64,000 nt of DNA from Falsirhodobacter flavus (GTDB lineage Bacteria; Pseudomonadota; Alphaproteobacteria; Rhodobacterales; Rhodobacteraceae). A program made the translations under genes and the position numbers. The notes beneath the pieces are model-generated. The model was given only the letters and a program-made list of their open reading frames with translations, ran no database searches and was not told the DNA's origin. Shown here one piece after another: positions 16,300 through 24,429 of the stretch; position 1 is the first letter of the stretch, and each line of letters begins with the position of its first letter. The stretch is from positions 1 through 64,000 of the forward strand of contig JARWBI010000011.1 of assembly GCA_029846755.1 (NCBI GenBank), given 5' to 3'.

Positions 16300-16355
16300 G
16301 ACTAAAACAAAGTATTGGATTGCAAAACGCCAACTAACCGGAAGGGTTCTTGAAA

Positions 16356-17138
16356 ATGAAATCTCGTGATGGATCGCGCGTAAGCGGTAGGAGCGGGCTT
16401 CTTGGGACGGTTGTCGCTCTCGCCATTGCGGGAGGCGGGACCGCAGCAGCGGCGCAGGAGCCGCAATACACAAAGGAGTTCGGGGAAAGCGTCCGCGCCT
16501 ATCTGTTGGACAACCCGAATGTGGTCCTTGAGGTCTTCACCCTTCTTGAGCAGCAAAAGCGGGCAGAGAAGGCACAGGCGGCGACCGCAAGTATCTCGCA
16601 GTATTCGAGCAAGCTTTTCGCATCGGATGACGCCCGCAAGGGATCGCCGAATGCGCCGATCGTGGTGGTCGAGTTCTTCGACTACTCCTGCGGATACTGT
16701 AAAGCGGCGCTGCCCGAGCTGACGCAGGCGATGGCGGGGCGGGATGACGTGACCGTGGTCATGAAGGAGTTTCCGATCCTTGGCGCGGCTTCGGAGAAAG
16801 CCTCGCGTCTGGCGCTCGCGGTTCGGGCAGAGCATGGCGACGAAGCCTATCTGGGCTTCCACAATGCTTTGCTGTCGCAGAAGGGGCAGTTGAACGATGC
16901 CACGCTGTCCATGCTTGTCGGGGCGGCTGGCTACGACTTCACAGCCCTCGCAGCCCGTTCGGTCGAGGCCGACATTTCAGCGACGATCGCAGAGAACAAG
17001 CGGCTGGCCCAATCGCTGTCGATCAACGGCACTCCGGCTTTTGTTTTCGAGGACGAGCTTGTGGGCGGGATGATGACCGCAGACCGGCTGACCGCGAAAT
17101 TCGACATGCTGGCGCAGTCCGCTTCGGCTGAGAAGTAA
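16356..17138 (+). CDS. DsbA/DsbG-like periplasmic thiol oxidoreductase
   Basis: A 260-residue secreted protein with an N-terminal signal peptide (LLGTVVALAIAGGGTAAAA). It has a short DsbA-like N-terminal helical region and a thioredoxin fold with active site CGYC at about residues 112-115 (FFDYSCGYCKAALP) and the cis-proline segment NGTPAF. It probably introduces or shuffles disulfides in the cysteine-rich transfer proteins (TraN, TraU, TraV, TraH). ATG 16356 is chosen because GGAAGGG at 16340 has normal spacing; TTG 16350 is too close. First gene of a rightward unit opposite traD. Confidence 0.85.
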   Translation: MKSRDGSRVSGRSGLLGTVVALAIAGGGTAAAAQEPQYTKEFGESVRAYLLDNPNVVLEVFTLLEQQKRAEKAQAATASISQYSSKLFASDDARKGSPNAPIVVVEFFDYSCGYCKAALPELTQAMAGRDDVTVVMKEFPILGAASEKASRLALAVRAEHGDEAYLGFHNALLSQKGQLNDATLSMLVGAAGYDFTALAARSVEADISATIAENKRLAQSLSINGTPAFVFEDELVGGMMTADRLTAKFDMLAQSASAEK

Positions 17139-17178
17139 TCTCCGTTATGTTACATTATAACAAAAAGAGGGACGGACA

Positions 17179-17673
17179 ATGATGAAGTTCAGGAGCGTTT
17201 TCGTATCAACCTGCGCCGCACTCGCGCTGGCCGGTTGTATGGGCAACGGCGGCACCGCGACCCAGATGGTCAGTGCCACGCAAGGTATGCGCGGCTTGAT
17301 GCAATCAACCGAGCCGCCGACGCAGGCCGACTATGCTCTGTCCTGTGCTGCGGTGAATAGCCGGTTGAGCAACCTCTATGCCCGCTATGCCGAGGTCGAG
17401 GCGGAACAGCGCGGCCGCCAGCGCCAACAAGCGATGGTCGGTGGTTTGCTCGATGTCGGCACCACACTGATCGGCGGTCGCGCCATTATGGGCGCAGGAT
17501 CGGCCACCGGCATCCAGAACACGGCAATGGCGGTCAACTACGGTCGCAGCGCCCTTGGCGGGCTGGCACAGGCCGAGACAAGCACACAGCAGCTCAAAGA
17601 TGTAAATGACGCTATGCTGATCGCGCAGCGCGCGGCGCAGCTTGAGAAGGTCAAATTCGAGAAAGGATGCTGA
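17179..17673 (+). CDS. Lipoprotein of the transfer region (164 aa)
   Basis: A signal peptide ending in the lipobox LAGC (Cys at about residue 20) predicts an acylated protein. The mature part has a Gln/Arg-rich helical stretch (YAEVEAEQRGRQRQQ) and a glycine-rich hydrophobic segment (GLLDVGTTLIGGRAIMGAG) that could insert in or span a membrane. No family was recognised. It follows the DsbA-like gene by about 40 bases; the gap holds a GTTAT...ATAAC inverted repeat and an AAAGAGGG ribosome binding site. Confidence 0.75.
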   Translation: MMKFRSVFVSTCAALALAGCMGNGGTATQMVSATQGMRGLMQSTEPPTQADYALSCAAVNSRLSNLYARYAEVEAEQRGRQRQQAMVGGLLDVGTTLIGGRAIMGAGSATGIQNTAMAVNYGRSALGGLAQAETSTQQLKDVNDAMLIAQRAAQLEKVKFEKGC

Positions 17674-17674
17674 T

Positions 17675-17872
17675 GTGGTGCTGGCAAGCCCGCGAACGCG
17701 GAAGATCCCACTCTGGGCCGATTTTGCATTCCTGATGGTTCTTGCCCTCGTGACGGCCATGACGGTCAGTTGGCAAAGCGCCAAGACGAAGACAGAGTCC
17801 TGCGTCTTCCTTCCCTACATGAAGGCGGAAGTTCTCTGCGATGCGGCCGCATCTGAACAGGTTTACGAATGA
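17675..17872 (+). CDS. Small single-pass membrane protein (65 aa)
   Basis: GTG 17675 is chosen as start, with GAAAGGA seven bases upstream; the frame is open to 17642 but that would overlap the lipoprotein gene. One membrane segment (FAFLMVLALVTAMTVSW) is followed by a short periplasmic tail with two cysteines (ESCVFLPYMKAEVLC). The stop overlaps the next ATG by four bases. Unknown function; its place beside the DsbA-like gene suggests an envelope role. Confidence 0.6.
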   Translation: MVLASPRTRKIPLWADFAFLMVLALVTAMTVSWQSAKTKTESCVFLPYMKAEVLCDAAASEQVYE

Positions 17873-18432
17873 TGCAAAGCGGAAGCATTTTCGATCGCCT
17901 CATATCTGGCGTCTCGATGCTGCCGCTTTCTGACTTTGTGCTGACTCTTGGCATCGGTGCCGTCGCTCTTGCGGCGGCATTTGCCATCAAGAGGGTCGCG
18001 GGGCGCTATACGGCACGTCCTGTCTTGAACAAGTCGGAACAACGGCTCTTTTCCATTCTGACATCCGCCGTCGCCACACTGCCGGCGCCGCAGCCACAGT
18101 TGCTGTGTCAGGTCAACTATGGCGAGTTCCTGTCATCCAGATCACGGGCGGCATTCTTCAGGATCAACGCGAAGCGGTGTGATTTTCTGCTTGTTGATCG
18201 GGAGTTCCGGCCCGTCCTTGTGATCGAGTATCAAGGGGCAGGTCACTATGGATCGGGGCGCACGGCCCGCCGCAGCGCGGTCGAGCGTGACCGCGTGAAA
18301 CGCCGCGCCTTGGCCTCGGCCGGTGTGCCGCTGATGGAGATCCCCGCCAGCTACGAGGCAAGATCAATCAGGGAAACCCTTCACGCGACTTTCGCGCCAG
18401 CAGATGCGGAGCGGTCGAATGATGCTGGATAA
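17869..18432 (+). CDS. DUF2726-type protein, nuclease-like fold, membrane anchored
   Basis: The N-terminal membrane segment (ADFVLTLGIGAVALAAAF region, residues ~20-40) precedes a DUF2726 domain. The domain opens with LNKSEQRLFSIL, then FRINAKRCDFLLVD and VLVIEYQGAGHYG, and ends with a basic helix (ERDRVKRRALASAGV). The D...E-x-Q arrangement resembles the PD-(D/E)XK nuclease core, although DUF2726 has no settled function. ATGATG start overlaps the previous gene. The domain is often found on mobile DNA; a membrane-tethered nuclease-like protein in a transfer operon is notable. Confidence 0.7.
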   Translation: MMQSGSIFDRLISGVSMLPLSDFVLTLGIGAVALAAAFAIKRVAGRYTARPVLNKSEQRLFSILTSAVATLPAPQPQLLCQVNYGEFLSSRSRAAFFRINAKRCDFLLVDREFRPVLVIEYQGAGHYGSGRTARRSAVERDRVKRRALASAGVPLMEIPASYEARSIRETLHATFAPADAERSNDAG

Positions 18433-18829
18433 CCTCATCCTGCAATGGTCGATCTGGGAAGCCCACGCCCACATCTGGTTTTTACGGATGACGCCCGAAG
18501 CGCAGAGGACGTTGCTGGTCTTCTGGCTTTTCATGGTGGTGCACCTGTGCATGACAACAGCGATGCGTCTGCGTTGGCAGTGGACCCGCGCCAGATACGC
18601 ATCCCGACCGGCCATGCGGCTTTCCCGTCCGGACGGATACGGAGTGCCGCTTCGCAGCCGTGATTCGGCTTTCGCGACAGATGCCCCGTCGATCCGAAAG
18701 CTGCGGTCGATGGTCCTGACCGATGCCATCACGAAACGCCTGATGCAGCACGAATTGAAGCGCGGGGCGCGGAGCTGGCCCCAAGCCGCGGAATGGGCCG
18801 TCGAGCGCCTGATCCGCGACCGTAAGTGA
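18419..18829 (+). CDS. Hypothetical membrane protein (136 aa)
   Basis: Starts at ATG 18419 inside the end of the DUF2726 gene (ATG 18422 is equally possible; the frame is open to 18404). One clear membrane segment (TLLVFWLFMVVHLCMTTAM) lies near residues 30-50. A basic cytoplasmic tail follows, ending in a helical region (ITKRLMQHELKRGARSW). No family was recognised. It overlaps its upstream neighbour and is probably co-transcribed. Confidence 0.6.
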   Translation: MMLDNLILQWSIWEAHAHIWFLRMTPEAQRTLLVFWLFMVVHLCMTTAMRLRWQWTRARYASRPAMRLSRPDGYGVPLRSRDSAFATDAPSIRKLRSMVLTDAITKRLMQHELKRGARSWPQAAEWAVERLIRDRK

Positions 18830-18857
18830 TTTTCTCAAATCCTAAAAGGAACGAGCA

Positions 18858-19058
18858 ATGGCGAAGTATCTGAACGTGATGACGCCGGTCGAGGGAACGG
18901 ACGGCCGGACCCGCTTCAACAATGTGGGCGTGGCCTTCCAGCAGCGCGAGGGCGCGAAGTCGGTCATGAAGATTAAGCTGCATTCCCTGCCCCTGGACGG
19001 TGAGCTGGTCCTGTTCGAGCCGAAGTCTGGCAAGGACGGCGGTGAGGTGACGGAGTGA
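18858..19058 (+). CDS. Small hypothetical soluble protein (66 aa)
   Basis: ATG 18858 has an AAAGGA ribosome binding site. The 66-residue product is beta-rich in appearance (MKIKLHSLPLDGELVLFEP) with no signal or membrane segment. It resembles small plasmid-borne proteins I have seen only as hypotheticals. Its TGA overlaps the ATG of the next gene (TGATG). Confidence 0.6.
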   Translation: MAKYLNVMTPVEGTDGRTRFNNVGVAFQQREGAKSVMKIKLHSLPLDGELVLFEPKSGKDGGEVTE

Positions 19059-19228
19059 TGACCTACTCGGAATCCGCCGAAGGGGTCGAGATCACCAAGA
19101 AGCGGGCGTTTCAGGAGCTTCGGAGACACGGCAACTGCCGCGCCGAAGATTTTGCAGAATTTCTGGAGGAATGCGGTGACAAGGAAACCTACATGGCGAG
19201 CGATGTCCTCCGCTGGCTTGGTTACTAA
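19058..19228 (+). CDS. Small hypothetical protein (56 aa), last gene before the terminator
   Basis: ATG 19058 shares the TGATG overlap with the preceding stop; the frame ends at TAA 19226-19228, directly before a strong terminator. The product is helical and acidic (EDFAEFLEECGDKETYM). It is short, but overlap, coding-like third positions and terminator placement support it. No family was recognised. Confidence 0.6.
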   Translation: MTYSESAEGVEITKKRAFQELRRHGNCRAEDFAEFLEECGDKETYMASDVLRWLGY

Positions 19229-19232
19229 AACA

Positions 19233-19262
19233 GGGAGGGCGGTAGTGCCCTCCCCGTTTTTT
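19233..19262 (+). terminator. Rho-independent terminator of the dsbA-like operon
   Basis: GGGAGGGC (19233-19240) pairs perfectly with GCCCTCCC (19247-19254) around a six-base loop, and a run of six T follows at 19257-19262. It sits five bases after the last small gene, so it ends the rightward unit that starts at 16356. Confidence 0.85.
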
Positions 19263-19493
19263 CTAGCACTGGCGGTAGCCGCCCCGCAGGTAGCGGCCGG
19301 AATCCTTGGACCCGCCCTGCCCGACAATCCCGCGTCCGATCACAGCCCAAGCATGGGGCTGCTTCTGGCATGGCTGGCCGATGGGGCTTCGCTCATCGCC
19401 GCGCTGTATCTTCTGAGCGGCCTACGACGTGTGTTGGCGGGCCTTGTCACCTTGCGGGCCGGACGCCTCGGCCAACGGAAGTATGCCGTGTAA
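19245..19493 (+). CDS. Doubtful small hydrophobic protein (82 aa)
   Basis: A frame from GTG 19245 inside the terminator encodes a hydrophobic protein with one or two possible membrane segments (MGLLLAWLADGASLIAALYLL). The overlap with a strong terminator makes translation from the upstream message unlikely. A promoter of its own was not seen. Listed as a possibility; it may be a remnant at the edge of the accessory island. Confidence 0.3.
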   Translation: MPSPFFLALAVAAPQVAAGILGPALPDNPASDHSPSMGLLLAWLADGASLIAALYLLSGLRRVLAGLVTLRAGRLGQRKYAV

Positions 19494-19551
19494 GGGGCTC
19501 CGTCAAGCCTATCTGCCAAGCTAGCAGGCTTGGCTACATGTTACCATTTGC

Positions 19552-19601
19552 GAAGCGAGCAGGTCTGCACTATGTAGAAGCGAGCAGGTCTGCACTATGT
19601 A
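19552..19601 (+). repeat. 25-bp perfect tandem repeat, two copies plus a degenerate third
   Basis: GAAGCGAGCAGGTCTGCACT plus ATGTA occurs at 19552-19576 and again at 19577-19601 without a gap. A diverged relative (AAGCTAGCAGG...CTACATGTTA) lies at about 19519-19543. The array sits between the terminator of the transfer unit and the DUF3800 gene, at the boundary of the accessory island. Iterons, a recombination site or a protein-binding array are all possible. Confidence 0.8.
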
Positions 19602-19668
19602 AAGGATAAGGATTGGGCTTTTCCCGATCGACAGGGGGGTCTTGGGGTCATACTCAGGGCCCCTTCGG

Positions 19669-20112
19669 TTACGGAAAAACCTTACCGTACTTCATCTTAG
19701 TGGCGATAATGTCGTAAGCGCGGTTTGGCTGTTCCGGCCGTAAGACATGTATCGCAACGGGCCGCGCGGTTAGATCCGCTAATTGCAAGCCAATCGAATT
19801 TTCTGATTTCTTAGAGAAAACAGGCACAAACGTCAGATCGCTGAAGTTTCTTTTGACCCACCCCCATCCCCGCTCCTGTTGGACGATGGCGGTGAACTCC
19901 CTCATGAGATCCGCATCTTCGGCGGCGCCTCTACATTCGAACTCAACATGCAGCGTCTTCCCCTCCTGATCCATCTCCCTCATGAGAAGCAGCAACCGCT
20001 CTAAACAGAATTTAAGTGCAAGGTGATAAGGGCTCCAGGGAGTGTCGTATCGCTCCACTAGGCGGTTCTTATCAATCACGGACGTGATCAGGGTGAACGG
20101 CGCATTCATCAT
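19669..20112 (-). CDS. DUF3800-type protein, C-terminal half (split gene)
   Basis: Encodes the second half of a DUF3800 protein. It opens MNAPFTLITSVIDK and continues with YHLALKFCLERLL and a conserved late Asp/Leu-rich segment (IGLQLADLTARPV). It overlaps the first half by four bases (ATGA). In family members I know, the two halves form one polypeptide, so a one-base indel at about 20110 is likely. Coupled translation of two subunits is the alternative. The family has an RNase H-like core and is often found near defence genes and on mobile DNA; its activity here is unknown. Confidence 0.6.
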   Translation of the reverse strand: MMNAPFTLITSVIDKNRLVERYDTPWSPYHLALKFCLERLLLLMREMDQEGKTLHVEFECRGAAEDADLMREFTAIVQQERGWGWVKRNFSDLTFVPVFSKKSENSIGLQLADLTARPVAIHVLRPEQPNRAYDIIATKMKYGKVFP

Positions 20113-20459
20113 GATTGCGAGAGATCCTTCATGAAGGCTTGTCGGATCTCGCGGTCCGCACGAAGGAACGCAAAGTCGCCTTTTTCCTTCCGAATCTCAT
20201 GCTCGTGGAGGACTATAGCGTCATGGCCCCAGTAGCGAAATTTGAGGTCTTTCACGGCAGGTACGACGTGATGAGCGTATTCATCCTTTCGAATGACGCA
20301 GAAAGCCAAGGCGAAGGCTGGGAAGTCTTGGTTGATCGACGTGAGGCTGTGATCGCCACTTTCATCAACGAAGACGATGTAGTCTGAAAAATCTGGTAGT
20401 GGCACGTCAGGTCCAAAAAGCTTGGGATGCCAAACATGCCCACAAGGATGCGCCGACAC
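20109..20459 (-). CDS. DUF3800-type protein, N-terminal half (split gene)
   Basis: The N-terminal half carries the DUF3800 signature YIVFVDESGDHSL followed by FPAFALAFCVI and the LHEHEIRKEKGDF block. GTG 20459 is the farthest start; a GTG nearer the FVDESGD motif is also possible. The frame ends at TGA within the ATGA junction with the C-terminal half. Together the two frames would make a protein of about 265 residues, the usual length for the family. An IS1182-family element lies just upstream. Confidence 0.65.
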   Translation of the reverse strand: MSAHPCGHVWHPKLFGPDVPLPDFSDYIVFVDESGDHSLTSINQDFPAFALAFCVIRKDEYAHHVVPAVKDLKFRYWGHDAIVLHEHEIRKEKGDFAFLRADREIRQAFMKDLSQS

Positions 20460-20530
20460 AATCCATGATCTAGGAATGGGACGCTACGCCAGTCGCAGGC
20501 CGGTGCCGTCCCAAACGGTATGGATTGGGA

Positions 20531-22057
20531 GATTGTGTTGAAAAACACCTGTTGATCGCCACGCCGGACGCTGATTCACTTCTTGTTAGAGATGGTGAAG
20601 GTGATCGGGATGATGGGATCGCGGCAAGTGGTGCAGGGCGCCCTATTCTACGAGTTCTCCCTTGAGGATCACGTCCCGCAGGACCATCTGATCCGCGCCA
20701 TCGACCGCTTCGTGGATCTCGGCCACATCCGTCAGCACCTCGCCGCGTTCTACAGCAGCACCGGCCGTCCCTCCGTCGACCCTGAGCTGATGATCCGTAT
20801 GCTGCTGATCGGCTACTGCTTCGGCATCCGGTCCGAGCGACGGATCTGCGAGGAGGTTCACCTGAACCTGGCCTATCGCTGGTTCTGCCGGCTGGATCTG
20901 AACACAGCGGTGCCGGACCATTCCACCTTCTCCAAGAACCGGCATGGCCGCTTTCGCGACAGCGATCTGCTGCGCGAAGTCTTCGAAACTGTCGTCCGTC
21001 GGTGCATCACCGAGGGGCTGGTCGGCGGGCGCGACTTCGCCACCGACGCCAGCCTGATCCGCGCCGATGCCGGCAAGATGTATTCCATGTCGCAAGAGCT
21101 GTGGCAGGGCGGACAGATCGACGAGGAGACCGCACCCCGCGCCGTCCGCGAGTATCTGGAAACGCTGGACGATGCCGCCTTCGGCGTCGCCAGCGAGGTG
21201 CGACCGAAGTTCGTCTCCTGCAGCGATCCGGCAAGCCAGTGGACCGCCGCCATGAACGCGCCCGCGATCTTTGCCTATTCCACCAACTATCTGATCGACA
21301 CCGATAATGCCGTAATCGTGGATGTCGAAGCCAGCCGATCCATCCGCCAGGCGGAGGTCGGCGCGACGCGCACCATGATCGACCGTGCAAAGGATCGGTT
21401 CGATCTGCAGCCCGACCGCCTGGCGGCCGACACCGCCTACGGCTCTGCCGAGATGTTGGCTTGGTTGGACGCGCGCAAAATCACCCAGCACATCCCCGTC
21501 TTCGACAAGACCGAACGTGCCGACGGCACCTTCCCGAACACCGTCTTCAGCTTCGATCCTGAAGCCGACGAATATACATGCCCCGGCGGCAACAAGCTCA
21601 AGAAATACTAGCGCGACATCGGCAAGGAACGACCGGCGTACGGCAAAGACGGCTTCCGTAAATACTATGCCAGCACAAAAGACTGCAGTTCCTGCGACCT
21701 CAAGGCCCGCTGCACGCCGAACCAGTCCACCCGCAAGATCTCCCGCCATCGCCACGAAGCCATTCGCGACAAGGTCCGCGCCTTCGCCGGAACCGATGCC
21801 TATCTCGAGAGCATGCGACGGCGAAAGAAGGTCGAGATGCTGTTCGCCCACCTCAAGCGCATCCTGCGCCTCGGCCGCTTGCGCTTACGCGGCCCGAACG
21901 GCGCCAAGGACGAGTTCCACCTCGCCGCAACCGCCCAGAACCTCCGAAAGCTCGCCAAATTGATCCCGATCGAGCAGCAGGTGGCGTGAAGGGAACACAC
22001 GCGCCGATCTCAGCGCAAAGTCATTGCAGGATCTGAGCCGGGTTTTTCAACGCAATC
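20531..22057 (+). mobile_element. IS1182-family insertion sequence
   Basis: Inverted ends GATTGTGTTGAAAAAC (20531-20546) and, on the other strand, GATTGCGTTGAAAAAC (from 22057) bound a 1527-bp element. GGGA occurs at both flanks (20527-20530 and 22058-22061) as a probable target duplication. It contains one rightward transposase gene with an internal stop, so the copy is probably inactive unless readthrough occurs. Confidence 0.85.
20592..21989 (+). pseudogene. IS1182-family transposase with in-frame amber stop
   Basis: The frame is a complete IS1182 transposase of about 465 codons except for a single TAG at 21609-21611 (KLKKY-stop-RDIGK). The same frame continues through the cysteine cluster (CSSCDLKARC) to TGA at 21989. 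The N-terminal DUF772-like part (IRMLLIGYCFGIRSERRIC) and DDE region (DRLAADTAYGSAEML) are intact. One point mutation has therefore cut the C-terminal ~125 residues. Confidence 0.85.
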
Positions 22058-22061
22058 GGGA

Positions 22062-22308
22062 GAAACCTGCCGTTCGCTGCGCTGTAGAAATTGCATCGCA
22101 GCTGCAGCACACGGTTTGGGGAAGGAAGTATAAGGGTGAGTGCAGTCCAGGATGAGACCATAACCAAACCAGAAAAGCGGTCATTCGATTAAAGCTTCGC
22201 GCGCATATAGCGGGAAAGTAACCATGCACTACACTGATCATCGGGACTTATAAGAATGTACGCGGCCCCCAACTCTGCGAGGATGAGATCTATCTGGTGA
22301 ACCCTGAC
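22062..22308. other. Gene-poor stretch after the IS1182 element
   Basis: About 250 bases between the IS end and the stop of the leftward lipoprotein esterase gene. It holds only short frames with non-coding composition and is more AT-rich than its neighbours. No hairpin with a T run was identified. I see nothing convincing here beyond IS-flanking DNA. Confidence 0.5.
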
Positions 22309-23454
22309 TTATTTGTTCAGTGCTTCGAGTGGGGCTTCTGCGATGCCTGCAACCCCGCCAATGGATTGCAAGGCGCCGCCCAGAGCAACTGCTATCCCAC
22401 CGCCGACGCCCACATTTGTATCTGTCAGCGCTTGCCCTGCCATAAGGCGATGCCCGATTAAACGAACGATTTGAGGCGACTCGGCAAATTTGCTGTGATG
22501 AAGAGCATCTCCGGACCTCACCTTCGTCAAATCAATGGCAAGCACGCCTGCGGCCTCTAGTCGTGATCTAAAGGGTTCCTCGGAAGGGTCGATGGATCCG
22601 AGCCGCGAAACACGCCCCGTGATCAGGCTGGAAAGAGCAAGTGCGCGGTCGTCTTGCGATACGAATATCGTTATTTTGGGCCTACGCTGCCCCATTTCTC
22701 GATATTGTCGGGCAAAAACCTGTATGTCGATGTCGGGTGAAGCAAGGATGACGTTCTGTATCTTCGAGTGAATGTGCCCGTCTCGTATCCCCATTTGACG
22801 AAGACCTTCTATTGCGAGCCAAGCTCCCATCGAGTGCGCAAGAACGGTGATGTCTGTGACGCTTGGATCCTCGGCCAGCAGTCTTAGAGATTGCTCGAAA
22901 GCGGTTCTGGAATAATTCGTGCTCTCCCGATCGTATTCATAGGCGGTGATGCGTGCCCGTGAAGGCCAAGCAAAGAGGATGGGAGCCGCATCCATACCGC
23001 TGTCGTGGACGATTTGAGAGAAGCGGAAGACGGAGTCTTCGAAGCGGTTATTAAAGCCGTGAACGAACACAATGGCATGCCCTTCCCGAACATGCTCTCG
23101 GAGCCATGCCCGGCTGCCGCTCAGCGTGGCAATAGGTCTGACTCGGGTCACGGCAAATTCCGTGTCCGGATTCGCGGGTATTTGACGCGGCCACTGAACT
23201 TCGCCTATCTCCCGCCGTCGTGGAATGGAAATGCCAATATCAGCAACATGAAGGCCGGGGCTCCGCTCCCCGGTGAAGAGTGTCGCAGGATTACCCGAGG
23301 GCCGCCGCGTCGTTGCAACAAGCAAGTTCACCTCCGTCCCCGCCGCGGCGTTCACCGGTGTGATCGGCGCCATCACACTGGTCGGATGTCCGCAGCCGGT
23401 CAATGTCATGGTGATGAACAGTATCGAGATCCAAAATCGATGCACGAAGGTCAC
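22309..23454 (-). CDS. DUF900-type alpha/beta hydrolase lipoprotein
   Basis: A 381-residue putative esterase. The lipoprotein signal peptide ends in LTGC (Cys near residue 21), so it is membrane-anchored. The hydrolase core has the oxyanion region VFVHGFNNRFEDS and nucleophile elbow LAHSMGAWL, both typical of DUF900. A glycine-rich hydrophobic C terminus (VGVGGGIAVALGGALQSIGG) is unusual. Last gene of a leftward group with a barrel protein and a sulfatase, suggesting ester-type substrates. Start ATG 23454. Confidence 0.8.
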   Translation of the reverse strand: MTFVHRFWISILFITMTLTGCGHPTSVMAPITPVNAAAGTEVNLLVATTRRPSGNPATLFTGERSPGLHVADIGISIPRRREIGEVQWPRQIPANPDTEFAVTRVRPIATLSGSRAWLREHVREGHAIVFVHGFNNRFEDSVFRFSQIVHDSGMDAAPILFAWPSRARITAYEYDRESTNYSRTAFEQSLRLLAEDPSVTDITVLAHSMGAWLAIEGLRQMGIRDGHIHSKIQNVILASPDIDIQVFARQYREMGQRRPKITIFVSQDDRALALSSLITGRVSRLGSIDPSEEPFRSRLEAAGVLAIDLTKVRSGDALHHSKFAESPQIVRLIGHRLMAGQALTDTNVGVGGGIAVALGGALQSIGGVAGIAEAPLEALNK

Positions 23455-23488
23455 GCCGGATGGCCTCCAAATTGCCGCACGCGCTTTG

Positions 23489-24331
23489 TCAGAAGTTGAC
23501 CAGCGAGATACCGACCTCGATGTTGGCGTCGTAAGGCCGGTCGGCGCCTATCCCAATACCCGGTCTGATGTAGCCGTTGATCGCGCCTCCACCGGGCAAA
23601 GTGCCGAGGTTGCGACCCAAGGCCAGTTCCCAAGATACTGGTGTGACGTCACTTTCAAAATCATGGCTGATTGTGATGTCCGAGGTAAGCCACCACCGCT
23701 TTCCATGAGGGCGATACACCACATAGATATCAACATCTGCACGGTCAACATCCGCCCGGTCATCGTCGCCTGCAAACGAAAAATTGTAGATCAACGCCGG
23801 AGCGACGATCAGTTCGCGGCTGATGAAGCGGGCCCATGTGATGCCGGGTGCAGCGACCCACTTTTCGGTGCCGAACGTATCGTCATTGGCAGTTGGCGCG
23901 TAGATTTCCGTGCTGAGCACGAAGGCCTGCCGCGCATCCACATGAGGGATCCACGATAGCTTAAGCGACGCATCTCCAAAGCTGGATTTGGTGTCTCCGC
24001 TTGTGTCGGTCGTCACAAACGGCAGCGTCAGGCGGGCGGCTGCTTTGCCATTGAAAAACGGTTGCGTGTACCGAAGATCGGCGACGTCGTAGTATCTGTC
24101 TGAGATGAACCGGTATTCGTTCGAGAAGGACAACGTCTTGCTCAACACCGCCGGGTTGGTGCCCGACGTATCTGCCTCATGTGCAGAGTTTCCTGATGCA
24201 ACCTGTTGCCCGAATACCGGGCTGGTGATGCCCATGGCTATGAGGATTGCTTGCCCCACACCAAAAGCTCGGCCGCGATCACAGGCTGCTTGGCAAGGCA
24301 CACAGGAGGGAAAATTCTGGAAGATTTTCAT
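23489..24331 (-). CDS. Outer-membrane beta-barrel protein, MetA/SphA-like
   Basis: A 280-residue secreted protein with alternating aromatic/hydrophobic strands ending in Phe (VEIGISLVNF pattern), the usual outer-membrane assembly signal. It resembles barrels of the phenol-degradation MetA-like family implicated in uptake of hydrophobic compounds. The signal peptide is inferred from GQAILIAMGITSPVFG. It lies between the DUF900 lipoprotein and the first sulfatase and probably serves the same pathway. Family assignment is from pattern only. Confidence 0.65.
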   Translation of the reverse strand: MKIFQNFPSCVPCQAACDRGRAFGVGQAILIAMGITSPVFGQQVASGNSAHEADTSGTNPAVLSKTLSFSNEYRFISDRYYDVADLRYTQPFFNGKAAARLTLPFVTTDTSGDTKSSFGDASLKLSWIPHVDARQAFVLSTEIYAPTANDDTFGTEKWVAAPGITWARFISRELIVAPALIYNFSFAGDDDRADVDRADVDIYVVYRPHGKRWWLTSDITISHDFESDVTPVSWELALGRNLGTLPGGGAINGYIRPGIGIGADRPYDANIEVGISLVNF

Positions 24332-24429
24332 CTGAAATTCCCGCCAAAAGGGTAAGGGCTGAGATGATGGGAGCAGTCCCGGTCAGAGAGCCTGGAAGGG
24401 CACTCTGACCTGATGCCTGTCCCTCACGT

